NCBI RefSeq assembly: GCF_001420005.1
Contig: NZ_LJAK01000010.1
Location: forward strand, 62,001-126,000
Length of the DNA stretch: 64,000 nucleotides
DNA from: Loktanella sp. 3ANDIMAR09
GTDB lineage: Bacteria; Pseudomonadota; Alphaproteobacteria; Rhodobacterales; Rhodobacteraceae
Reading direction: 5' to 3'
Both the position numbers and the translations under genes were made by a program. A model generated the notes under the pieces. The model was not told where the DNA came from. It ran no database searches and worked only from the letters and a program-made list of their open reading frames with translations. Below, one piece after another: positions 35,945 to 43,232 of the stretch. Position 1 is the stretch's first letter. Every line of letters starts with the position of its first letter.

Positions 35945-36580
35945 TCATACCTCCGCGTGTCCGCGGTCGATCATTTCCCTCCGTTCCACGAGCGCTTGCC
36001 GCACAATCTGGAACGCTGATGACAGAAAAAGGCCCGCCATGATCGTCGCGACAATCAGGTCTGGCCAGCCGGTTGCGGTGCCCCATACGCCTAAGGCCGC
36101 AAACATGACAGCAACGTTGCCAATGGCGTCATTGCGCGAGCATAGCCAGACAGAACGCACGTTGGCGTCACCATCCTTGTAGGGCACCAGCAAGAACACA
36201 CTGGCAAGGTTGGTGAGCAATGCCAAAAAACCAACAGCACCCATGATCTCGGCCGTGGGAACCCCGACATAAAACACGCGGTAGACAGTCGATCCGAATA
36301 CCCAAAGTCCCATCAACAAGAGGCTGAAACCCTTGAACAGCGCGGCATTGGTACGGGCGTGAAGTGAGGCACCAATGACTGCCAGAGAAATGCCGTAGGT
36401 CATCGCATCACCCGCAAAGTCGAGAGCATCGGCTTGCAACGCCTGTGACTTCGCCAAATGACCCGCAGTCATCTCAACCGCGAACATTATCGCGTTTAGT
36501 GCAATGACTATCCAAAGTCGTCGTTTGTAGTCATCTGAGACACCATCAAACTTGGCGTCATGTCCGCAGCATCCTGCCAT
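35945..36580 (-). CDS. Cation diffusion facilitator (short type)
   Basis: A 211-residue six-helix transporter. The N-terminus has CCGHDAKFD. The two CDF metal sites are visible as ADALDFAGDAMTYG near 50-63 and SRNDAIGNVAV near 148. There is no cytoplasmic C-terminal domain, unlike CzcD. It exports Zn, Cd or similar divalent ions by proton antiport. It is divergent from a MerR gene, and its promoter carries the CTCTAG-type operator at 36612-36642. A second short CDF is at 44073. Confidence 0.88.
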   Translation of the reverse strand: MAGCCGHDAKFDGVSDDYKRRLWIVIALNAIMFAVEMTAGHLAKSQALQADALDFAGDAMTYGISLAVIGASLHARTNAALFKGFSLLLMGLWVFGSTVYRVFYVGVPTAEIMGAVGFLALLTNLASVFLLVPYKDGDANVRSVWLCSRNDAIGNVAVMFAALGVWGTATGWPDLIVATIMAGLFLSSAFQIVRQALVERREMIDRGHAEV

Positions 36581-36611
36581 GGGGTAACCTCTTTCATCTT
36601 ATGTTGATGAT

Positions 36612-36642
36612 AGTGTAATGTCTCTAGTGACTAGAGATTCAA
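36612..36642 (-). promoter_or_regulatory. CadR/PbrR-type MerR promoter for the CDF gene
   Basis: On the minus strand, TTGAAT (36642-36637), a 19-bp spacer with the perfect dyad CTCTAGT...ACTAGAG, and -10 TACACT (36617-36612). The divergent merR gene starts at 36654, so one operator serves both, as in cadR/pbrR and zntR systems. Confidence 0.82.
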
Positions 36643-36653
36643 GAGGTTTCTTC

Positions 36654-37070
36654 ATGTTTTCTATCGGCGAGCTTTCAAAGCGCACAAAGGTCAAAGTTCC
36701 AACCATTCGCTACTACGAAGAAATGGGACTTCTCGTGGAAGCCGAGCGCACGAGCGGCAATCAAAGACGGTATGACAAAGCCGGGCTTGAGCGATTGAGC
36801 TTTATTCGGCACGCCCGAGATTTGGGGTTTTCGATTGAAGCCATCGCTTCACTGATCGAACTACAGGATCACCCAGACCGATCCTGCGAGGCAGCAACCG
36901 ACATAGCCGTCGCTCAGCTCGCAGACGTACGTGCCAAAATCAAACGGCTGAAATTGCTGGAAAAGGAACTCGCGCGGATTTCCAAGAGCTGCGATGGGCA
37001 GGGTGTATCGGAAGACTGCTACGTTCTTGCATCTTTGGCTGATCACGAGCTCTGTCACAGAGAACATTGA
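36654..37070 (+). CDS. MerR-family divalent-metal sensor (CadR/PbrR/ZntR-like)
   Basis: 138 residues from the ATG at 36654. HTH: FSIGELSKRTKVKVPTIRYYEEMGLL. C-terminal metal-site Cys lie in CDGQGVSEDCYVLASL (near 115-124), with a further Cys in DRSCEAATDI near 78. The Cys layout with long spacing is that of CadR/PbrR sensors of Cd/Pb/Zn and not of CueR. It is divergent from a CDF gene and shares the dyad-containing promoter region with it. Confidence 0.88.
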   Translation: MFSIGELSKRTKVKVPTIRYYEEMGLLVEAERTSGNQRRYDKAGLERLSFIRHARDLGFSIEAIASLIELQDHPDRSCEAATDIAVAQLADVRAKIKRLKLLEKELARISKSCDGQGVSEDCYVLASLADHELCHREH

Positions 37071-37178
37071 GCCGCTACAGCGGAAATTTCGACGCATCAC
37101 TCCAAAATGCGCTACGTCTTCCTGCATCTCATAATTTCTTAAGGTGTTACTCTGCACCTGAGCATAATTGGCCCTCAC

Positions 37179-37889
37179 TTAGGTCAGATCAAATTCGCTT
37201 GGCGCAGTCACAGCATTCTCCGGAGGATAGAGGAATGCTGTCGAACCGGTTCTGACCTCGGCATGCAAGTCAATGATATGTGCCATCACCATGCGCACGC
37301 ATCCAGAGCTCGCCCGGCTACCGATTGATCTTGGTTGAGGTGTTCCGTGGATGCGCAGGTAAGTGTCCCGGTTCCCCTCGTAAAGATAAAGCGCGCGCGA
37401 TCCCAAAGGGTTCGTCGGTCCGCCATCCATTCCATCAGCAAAGGGCCCGTAAACGTCTGGTTCGCGTTCAATCATTGATGCAGTCGGGGTCCATATCGGC
37501 CAACGCGCCTTGCGCTTGATGTTGTAGATGCCCGGCTCATACAAATCACCCCGCGCGATCGCGACGCCGTAACGCATGGCCGTACCATCACTCTGAATGT
37601 GGTAAAGATATCTTGCGACGGCATCCACATGAATGTCCCCTGGCACGAGGCCGGAATTCGCCGCAACCCGCTGCGGCAAGAAACGGGAATGCAAGCCCCA
37701 AGGGTTTGACGTTGCGGGATCATAGTTTGACGGCGTTACCCGCGCATCCCATCTCGCCCACATGGATCTGTCGGATATGGGTGTTCTTTTTGGCTCGACC
37801 ACATCCTGTTCCTGCGCAAGTGTCGGCAACGGTGCTGCAAACAAGGCGGCCGTAGAAGTCAGAAAATGGCGCCTATTCAACTGATACAT
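37179..37889 (-). CDS. L,D-transpeptidase (YkuD), second copy
   Basis: 236 residues from the ATG at 37889 (AAGAGAAG upstream). A leader (NRRHFLTSTAALFAAPLPTLAQE) precedes a YkuD domain with RSMWARWDARVTP. The catalytic motif is HGTPQPRSIGSRASSGCVRM, with His near 194 and Cys near 209. It is highly similar to the 56713 copy (RVVAKPGLVPGDIHVDAVARYLYHI is matched in both). The upstream gap has a weak OmpR-type repeat and a divergent CueR-like promoter. The likely role is periplasmic peptidoglycan cross-linking. Confidence 0.92.
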   Translation of the reverse strand: MYQLNRRHFLTSTAALFAAPLPTLAQEQDVVEPKRTPISDRSMWARWDARVTPSNYDPATSNPWGLHSRFLPQRVAANSGLVPGDIHVDAVARYLYHIQSDGTAMRYGVAIARGDLYEPGIYNIKRKARWPIWTPTASMIEREPDVYGPFADGMDGGPTNPLGSRALYLYEGNRDTYLRIHGTPQPRSIGSRASSGCVRMVMAHIIDLHAEVRTGSTAFLYPPENAVTAPSEFDLT

Positions 37890-38033
37890 GTTCTTCTCTT
37901 TTGGCTTTGCTTTACAAGCACTTGGGGTAGGCATCGAGATGCCCTTGGGACTTTTGAAGACTCTTAGACACAACGATTCTATCAATCATCCACAATAGCA
38001 AACGCGAATATGATCGGGTAGCTAGTGCTAATA

Positions 38034-38049
38034 TTTATCGAAATGTATC
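38034..38049. promoter_or_regulatory. Weak candidate response-regulator box (ATTTAT/ATGTAT)
   Basis: ATTTAT at 38034-38039 and ATGTAT at 38044-38049, spaced 10 bp, immediately upstream of the CueR-like promoter at 38051. The match is weaker than at 12019, 30517 and 32815. If real, both copper regulators would act on one region. Confidence 0.35.
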
Positions 38050-38050
38050 C

Positions 38051-38081
38051 TTGACCCTCGTCTACTGGAAGCTTGTAAGGC
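38051..38081 (+). promoter_or_regulatory. CueR-type promoter of the 38114 gene
   Basis: TTGACC at 38051-38056, a 19-bp spacer with CTCG...CTGGAAG, and -10 TAAGGC at 38076-38081. Transcription would start near 38088 and the ATG at 38114 has GGAG 10 bases upstream. Confidence 0.75.
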
Positions 38082-38113
38082 TGTGCTCCAGAAAAGTATG
38101 GAGAAAATGGACT

Positions 38114-38425
38114 ATGGCAAACGAAGATCAGCAGCAAACAGCGGGTTCGTCAAAACTGATGCATTACGGCATGATGGTATGCTGCGCTGTCATGTTGCTT
38201 CCTGTCGCTGCATTCTTGCTTGCGGGTGGGACGATTGCCGGGATGTGGAACAATCTCGGGCTTTTTGCGCCAATCGCACTTTGCATTGGCGCACACGTCT
38301 TAATGTTCAAAATGATGGGCAAGTCATGCCACAGCTCGAAAGAGGAACAGGACCAAGAACCCGTTGCAGATGCTAGCTTCGAAGACGCTCATGCATCGGT
38401 TCCGGAAGTTGCCCGCCAATCGTAG
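38114..38425 (+). CDS. Small copper-induced membrane protein
   Basis: 103 residues with two hydrophobic segments (about 17-41 and 49-66). The core MHYGMMVCCAVMLLPVAAF has Met and two adjacent Cys, and LMFKMMGKSCHSSKEEQ follows near 70-86. The last third is acidic. Met/Cys/His clustering around the membrane suggests copper binding; it resembles small DUF2933-like proteins but I cannot confirm the family. A CueR-like promoter precedes it. Confidence 0.7.
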   Translation: MANEDQQQTAGSSKLMHYGMMVCCAVMLLPVAAFLLAGGTIAGMWNNLGLFAPIALCIGAHVLMFKMMGKSCHSSKEEQDQEPVADASFEDAHASVPEVARQS

Positions 38426-38627
38426 GCCTGCATGGCGTCTGTCGCTAGCAACCGCGAGCCTCATCACTCTCGGCGCGTGCTCTACCGTGGAAACTGAATG
38501 TCCGTATGACGAAAGCTCTGTTGCGCGTGATTTGGTTCTTCCCGAGGGATGCTTCTTGCAAGGGGCCATAGGCGATCAGCTTCAGAGTGTATCTTGCGCT
38601 GATGGCAGAACGGGTTTCACATTCTAA
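38391..38627 (+). CDS. Small lipoprotein
   Basis: About 78 residues with a leader ending in TLGAC (lipobox LGAC, Cys near 30), after a basic N-terminus (RFRKLPANRRPAWR). The mature part has four Cys: CSTVETECPYDESS and LPEGCFLQGA ... VSCADGRTG. It overlaps the end of the 38114 gene by 35 bases in another frame; the start codon is uncertain because no clear Shine-Dalgarno is seen. It resembles the 35351 and 56380 lipoproteins only in being a small Cys-containing lipoprotein. Confidence 0.6.
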   Translation: MHRFRKLPANRRPAWRLSLATASLITLGACSTVETECPYDESSVARDLVLPEGCFLQGAIGDQLQSVSCADGRTGFTF

Positions 38628-38644
38628 TTACGCCTTAAGTCATC

Positions 38645-38663
38645 TGTCGCGTTGCCTTTAAAT
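38645..38663 (+). repeat. Left terminal inverted repeat of the tni element
   Basis: Sequence TGTCGCGTTGCCTTTAAAT. It matches the reverse complement of 42181-42199 at 17 of 19 positions. Confidence 0.75.
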
Positions 38664-38698
38664 CTGAGACGCGACGCTTTCGGCATCGAGTTTTGCCC

Positions 38699-39490
38699 TT
38701 AATTGCGAGATTTGGCTGTCATGGGGCCTTTGCTTCTCGCCCGCCTCTGCGCAATCTGATCAACTGCGGCAAGCAGACGTGGCTCCTTCTCGAAAGTGCG
38801 CAAAAGAGCAACCTTTGCATAGTCGTCGATGCCGGAGCTTGAGATGGCCGCTTTGATCAGTGGACGAGATTGGGCTGCATCAATGGCAGCAAGGCAAAAC
38901 AGCCTCACTTCCGGTTTGTGGCTCTGAAGAGCAAACAACGGCTTCCGGTGGCAGCCCTTAAGTGACATGGCAAAGGTGACCGCGCGCATTGCGCGCCGAA
39001 GTTGCTTGGGGCTGCGTGATCGCGCGGCGCAGGCAAGCATCCCTGCCCCGCGGCGCGCTCGGTATATCAGTTTTCCAGATATTTGTTCTTCACCGATTTT
39101 GCCAAGGGTCTGCACAAGTCTCGTCCCGCAAACCTGACAGTCAAATGCCCAGGCCCGCCTCCAATGCCTGAGCGAAAGGCCCTCTCGGGAGCATTGCAGA
39201 CAATGCTGGAATGGCATCTGGGCCGTCAGTGAGGCTTCTCCTGGCGTTATTGCCGGAAAGGTCAAAGATCGCACGACATCTGGGGAGACACGTGCAGCGC
39301 TCGCAATCTTCTCCGCCGCTGCCGCGTCGATGCTGAAGTCCAAGGCGGTGCCATGCGTGGTATCGACTTCGATATGAGCCAGCAGTTCGGCGTCATCACA
39401 GTAGTTGGCCGCAGCCAACCGAGACAACCAACCTGACAACAACTCGTCTGGAAGCGGTGCGACAGTCTTTGGCAGCGGTCGCGGCGTCAC
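38699..39490 (-). CDS. tniQ: TniQ target-selection protein
   Basis: 263 residues from a GTG at 39490 that overlaps the tniB stop (GTGA). TniQ features: PLPDELLSGWLSRLAAAN near 13-30, then a zinc-finger-like Cys set in HCLQCSREG and FDCQVCGTRL near 94-122. The C-terminal half is helical and basic. In Tn7-like transposition TniQ/TnsD recruits the transposition machinery to the target site. It ends 36 bases from the left inverted repeat. Confidence 0.85.
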   Translation of the reverse strand: MTPRPLPKTVAPLPDELLSGWLSRLAAANYCDDAELLAHIEVDTTHGTALDFSIDAAAAEKIASAARVSPDVVRSLTFPAITPGEASLTAQMPFQHCLQCSREGLSLRHWRRAWAFDCQVCGTRLVQTLGKIGEEQISGKLIYRARRGAGMLACAARSRSPKQLRRAMRAVTFAMSLKGCHRKPLFALQSHKPEVRLFCLAAIDAAQSRPLIKAAISSSGIDDYAKVALLRTFEKEPRLLAAVDQIAQRRARSKGPMTAKSRN

Positions 39491-40368
39491 CCCCCGGACT
39501 TCTCGAGTCGCCGATGGGCGTTCGCATGGCGCGACCAAACCGGCGTCCATTTTGCGATTGCGTCATCGGTGATGCATTCCTCACCTGTGACAATGGCGTC
39601 GATGGAAAGATCCTTGATCAGTGCGAAGATGCGCGAAGTCACCCCGCCGCTCAGCGCCAGTATCTGCTTGAGCGACTTGACCTTCAGATTGGATTTCTTC
39701 TCGAGGGGCATTGCCGCGATGAGTGTCTGGATCATGTCCGAGAACTCGGCATCGTCGCGCCAGTTTGGCAGGTGATGTTCGTCCAGTCGCCTGGCAAGCT
39801 GGATATCACCTCGGATGGCATCGACGGCCTCGCTGACCCCGAGGCAGACCAGCGACACCTCGAGTTCATTGCTGAGATACCGCAGAACATTGAGAAAGCG
39901 GCGCTGTTCGCGGTGGGTCCCGGCCAAGAGATTGTGAACCTCGTCGATCATGATCATCCGCAGGCCGAGGTCGCGCAAGAGCGCGATGACACGGACTTCG
40001 AGGGAAGCCACATTTTGAGCGCGGGCGCTCAGTGCCGTCGCCGGGGCGCCGACGGCGGCCAGGATGTGCAGATAGAACCGCCGTTCATCAGGTGCGGGCG
40101 GCGCTTGCAACAGCAGCAGCGGCGTGAGGGTGATGCCTGATGCCGGATCGTATTCTGGTGCGTACTTGCGCGACAGGTTTCGGGCAATCATTGTCTTTCC
40201 GATCCCGGACGCGCCATGCACAAGAAGCCCTGGCATACGGGTTTGCCGAGGCGCCTCGATCATACACTGCAAACGGTCCAACACCTGTTCGGCCCGCGGA
40301 AAGCCGATCCAGATGTCCGATTGAATGAGGGCGACCCGACCGTCTTCCTCAGTTGTCCCTGCCGTCAA
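39487..40368 (-). CDS. tniB: TniB AAA+ ATPase
   Basis: 293 residues from a probable TTG at 40368, next to the tniA stop with GGAGAG upstream. Walker A GASGIGKTMIARNL near 51-64 and Walker B MIMIDEVHNLL near 130-140 are clear, with LGVSEAVDAIRGD and sensor-like residues after. TniB/TnsC couples target selection to the transposase. The start is uncertain. It overlaps tniQ by four bases. Confidence 0.87.
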   Translation of the reverse strand: MTAGTTEEDGRVALIQSDIWIGFPRAEQVLDRLQCMIEAPRQTRMPGLLVHGASGIGKTMIARNLSRKYAPEYDPASGITLTPLLLLQAPPAPDERRFYLHILAAVGAPATALSARAQNVASLEVRVIALLRDLGLRMIMIDEVHNLLAGTHREQRRFLNVLRYLSNELEVSLVCLGVSEAVDAIRGDIQLARRLDEHHLPNWRDDAEFSDMIQTLIAAMPLEKKSNLKVKSLKQILALSGGVTSRIFALIKDLSIDAIVTGEECITDDAIAKWTPVWSRHANAHRRLEKSGG

Positions 40369-40369
40369 T

Positions 40370-42019
40370 TCACCATCTCTCCACCTTGAACAATGGGCGC
40401 GATGTATCACCCGTGTCGATCGCGCGCAGCCCTTCGGTTGTCGCGACAGCCGAGTTGGCGCCCTCCAATGTCACTTTTCTTTCACGGGATCGGCGTTCGG
40501 CCTTCGTCAGGCCCCGGCTTTCAGCTTCGACCTGGCGTTGCTGTCGGATCAGCTCAGCCAGCACCAGCTCATTGGACCCGGACTTGCCAAGGGCACGGGC
40601 CTTCCTCATCGCATCGCGATATTCCCAGAGTGACACGGGCGGAATTTCCAGGTTTCTGTACCGCGCCTCAACATATCGGCCATCGTCCAGTTCGACCCAG
40701 ATCATTGAGATATCGCGAGGATCGTAGCGAACGACCACCTTTCCATCCCCGCGCCCAATGTGGCCTGCGAGGACATCGGACCAGTACCGTATCTCGAACA
40801 GATGGATACCGTCCCGCCTGATCTTGCGCAGTTCGCTCGGCAGGAAGCTCACCCAAAAGGTTTCCATCTCGAAGGGGATGTCGCCCATCATTTTTTCTGA
40901 GAGCGCCTCCCATTTGGCGACGGGCGTGCAGCCAAGACTTGAATGAATGCTGTTGTTGTAGCGGCAGATTTCCAGAGCAAACCAGCGATCGAATTCGCTC
41001 AACGTCATCGTGGCCATGCCTTCGGCGTCATAGTCGCCCTTGGCCGCGATCGAGGATTGCGTTGTTCCCGGCAACAGGTGAACGGCCCCCATCATCGTCC
41101 CGATCAACCGTTCGATGTGACCTCCGAAATGAGGACTTCCCGGCGGCCGATAGACCAGATCGATCCCCCATTCCGCACATGCCGACTGAAAAGCCCGCGA
41201 CCGGAAATCGCGACCGTTATCGACGTGGATGCTGTGCGGTTTACCCTGCGCTGGCCAAGGAACATTGCACGCCAATTCCGCCAGAAGTTCCGCCTTGGGG
41301 GCCACCGCCTGTGTCAAGCAAAGCGCCACTGACAGACGCGAAGGTGCCTCGAGAGTGGTGTAATATCCGGTTACCATCCGCGTTGCGACGTCGATCGCCA
41401 GCGTGACCCATGGTCGGCCAATTGGTTGGCGTTCAAGACTATCGACGAGAATGATGTCCGCAGGCGTATGGTCGATCTGCACGACCTCCAGTGGCTGGTT
41501 TGCCTTGTTTTCGCCTGTGACGGCCGCAAATTTCTGGCGGGCCGCCTTTGCGCCCTCGCGTGCCTTCGCAACTTCACGGGCATCCATTGCATCCAGACGA
41601 TGCTGAACCGTCCGCCTTGTCGGCGGCTGCAAGCCCTGTTGCCAGCAGGCGCTGCGGATCTCAGTCACGACGCGCGAGAGGCTCGAACGCTCCCGGCGCA
41701 AGAAATAACGGCGAAGATGTTCTTCGATCACCGCTTCGACCTTGCTGGATATCAAGGTCGTACCGGCCGGGCGGCCCCGTTTCCGCGGAGCCAGCGCGCT
41801 GGTGCGTCCACCTTCTTCGACCAGCCGCTTTATCCAACGCCAGACCGTCGCCCTGCTGACACCAAGCTCCCAAACGGCGTCATTGATGCCACTTTCCAGA
41901 CTGCCAGTCCCTTTCAGAAATGCTTGAACAAGCGGGCGCAGCACCGCGGCCCTGCGCGCCTCTTCAGCGCCAACTGCAACGGAGTCTTCGCCATAATCAT
42001 CCATCGATATTTGCTGCAC
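40370..42019 (-). CDS. tniA: TniA DDE transposase
   Basis: 549 residues. An N-terminal HTH region (NDAVWELGVSRATVWRWIKRL near 46-66) and a second winged-helix-type region precede an integrase core. Its DDE residues are Asp in QIDHTPADIILVD near 187, Asp in HVDNGRDFRS near 271, and Glu in GGHIERLIGTMMG near 309. The Mu-type C-terminal beta domain follows, then a basic tail. The start may be GTG at 42019 or ATG at 42004. It is the strand-transfer enzyme of the element. Confidence 0.9.
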   Translation of the reverse strand: MQQISMDDYGEDSVAVGAEEARRAAVLRPLVQAFLKGTGSLESGINDAVWELGVSRATVWRWIKRLVEEGGRTSALAPRKRGRPAGTTLISSKVEAVIEEHLRRYFLRRERSSLSRVVTEIRSACWQQGLQPPTRRTVQHRLDAMDAREVAKAREGAKAARQKFAAVTGENKANQPLEVVQIDHTPADIILVDSLERQPIGRPWVTLAIDVATRMVTGYYTTLEAPSRLSVALCLTQAVAPKAELLAELACNVPWPAQGKPHSIHVDNGRDFRSRAFQSACAEWGIDLVYRPPGSPHFGGHIERLIGTMMGAVHLLPGTTQSSIAAKGDYDAEGMATMTLSEFDRWFALEICRYNNSIHSSLGCTPVAKWEALSEKMMGDIPFEMETFWVSFLPSELRKIRRDGIHLFEIRYWSDVLAGHIGRGDGKVVVRYDPRDISMIWVELDDGRYVEARYRNLEIPPVSLWEYRDAMRKARALGKSGSNELVLAELIRQQRQVEAESRGLTKAERRSRERKVTLEGANSAVATTEGLRAIDTGDTSRPLFKVERW

Positions 42020-42042
42020 ATGTCTGTGAACCCTGTCTCAGG

Positions 42043-42199
42043 TTTAAGGGCAAAAATATCGGAATTAAAGGCAAAATCTCATATTTAAGGGCAAAGGACA
42101 GCCGTTGATTTCGTTGAATCTCTCATCTCACAATTAAGGGCTACGCGACACCTTCCGCCACACAAGGTGAGGCAGAGCCCATTTAAGGGCTACGCGACA
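42043..42199. repeat. Subterminal TTAAGGGC repeats and right inverted repeat of the tni element
   Basis: Five related repeats in the right end: TTTAAGGGCAAAAAT (42043), AATTAAAGGCAAAAT (42063), ATTTAAGGGCAAAGG (near 42083), AATTAAGGGCTACGCGACA (42132-42150) and ATTTAAGGGCTACGCGACA (42181-42199, the terminal repeat). Arrays like this are the transposase binding sites of Tn7/Tn402-type ends. Confidence 0.75.
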
Positions 42200-42318
42200 T
42201 ATCTGTTTGGAGGCCAGATGCACTTGGACGGGCGGGCGATCGACCAAAAGAGCGCACCAATCAAAACCAGACCGGACAGCAGGCCTACGACCACTAGTAT
42301 GCCTTGGGCAATCGTCAT
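42190..42318 (-). pseudogene. Truncated membrane protein gene ended by the transposon repeat
   Basis: The ATG at 42318 overlaps the stop of the CDF gene (ATGA), so the gene was translationally coupled to it. It encodes 42 residues with one hydrophobic helix (GILVVVGLLSGLVLIGALFW) followed by a basic/aromatic segment, and ends in a TAG made by the transposon inverted repeat (GTC GCG TAG). The rest of the gene is not found on the other side of the element. Its original family is not recognisable. Confidence 0.7.
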
Positions 42319-43232
42319 GAGCGGTGTCCGAACACCTGCGCCTCCTGATGCGCATTGTCGGTCGCTTCGAATTCAAGCGTGGAATGCTCGATTGAGAAAC
42401 GTTCATGCAGCACCGATTTGACGTTTTCTTTAATTTTGTCGGCCTCACCCATCCGGTCGCGTTCGACAACAATATGGCAGTCCAATGCCGCAGTGTTCTC
42501 CTGCATTTGCCACAGGTGGACATGATGCACGTTCACAACGCCATCGACACTCTGGATCGCTCTGACCACGTCATTTCCATCAATATCTGGTGGGCTCCCA
42601 AGCATCAGGGTTCGAATTGGGCCCCCTATTTCGGTGAAGGACAGATACAGGATGTAGAGCGCGATGCCGATGGTGATGGCCGGATCCACCCAACGCATAT
42701 CATAAAGTATAATGAGCGTCCCGCCGACTATGACGGCCACTGAAGCCAACGCGTCCGAAAGGTTGTGGAGAAACAGCGCGCGGATGTTCACGCTCCCCTT
42801 CTGCATCGAATAGGTCAGCATTGCGGTCAGCGTGTCGACCACAAGCGCAATTCCACCGAGAATGACGACGGTCCACCCCATGACTTCGGGTGGATCAATC
42901 ATGCGCATGCCACCTTCGTAGATCAGGTAGAAGCCGATCACGATCAGGGTGGTGTAGTTGATCAGGGCAGCGACGATTTCGACCCGGCCATAGCCGAAAG
43001 TCATGCGCTCATCGGCCGGGCGGCGCGCGATCTTGCGCGCGGCGAAGGCAATGACAAGCGAGGCCATATCGGAAAAGTTGTGCAGCGCATCGGCGATAAG
43101 TGCTAGACTGCCCGACAATATGCCCCCGACGATTTGCGCAACAGTAAGTAGCCCATTCGCCCAGATCGCGATCGCAACCCGTCGATCCCCAGAATTCGGA
43201 TCGATATTCGCGTGCCCGTGATCATGCGGCAT
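42315..43232 (-). CDS. czcD: Cation diffusion facilitator (CzcD-like)
   Basis: 305 residues from the ATG at 43232. The His-rich start MPHDHGHANID leads to six helices. CDF sites are IADALHNFSDMASL near 43-56 and FLHNLSDALASVAV near 153-166. A cytoplasmic C-terminal domain with HHVHLWQMQENTAALDCHIVV near 234-254 is present, unlike the two short CDFs. It exports Zn/Cd/Co. It overlaps the transglutaminase-like gene by 11 bases, forming an operon read from the CadR-type promoter at 44043. Confidence 0.92.
   Translation of the reverse strand: MPHDHGHANIDPNSGDRRVAIAIWANGLLTVAQIVGGILSGSLALIADALHNFSDMASLVIAFAARKIARRPADERMTFGYGRVEIVAALINYTTLIVIGFYLIYEGGMRMIDPPEVMGWTVVILGGIALVVDTLTAMLTYSMQKGSVNIRALFLHNLSDALASVAVIVGGTLIILYDMRWVDPAITIGIALYILYLSFTEIGGPIRTLMLGSPPDIDGNDVVRAIQSVDGVVNVHHVHLWQMQENTAALDCHIVVERDRMGEADKIKENVKSVLHERFSIEHSTLEFEATDNAHQEAQVFGHRS

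Larger units (their letters stand above)
38645..42199. mobile_element. Cargo-free tniABQ-type transposon
   Basis: A 3.56-kb element bounded by imperfect 19-bp inverted repeats that begin TGTCGCG (38645-38663 and 42199-42181, 17 of 19 identical). It contains tniA, tniB and tniQ, all on the minus strand with overlapping ends, and no resolvase or passenger gene. The right end has several subterminal TTAAGGGC repeats. The family of Tn7/Tn5053-like elements is indicated. The 5 bases next to each end (TCATC and TATCT) do not match, so no target duplication is visible. Confidence 0.8.

Noticed and set aside
39457-40140. Plus-strand open frame of 227 codons over tniB/tniQ
   Set aside because: It is the shadow of the two overlapping tni genes; no start signal or family.
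38640-42204. Target-site duplication of the tni element
   Set aside because: The 5 bases at the two ends (TCATC and TATCT) are not the same, and the inner copy of the right repeat at 42150 gives CCTTC, which does not match either.
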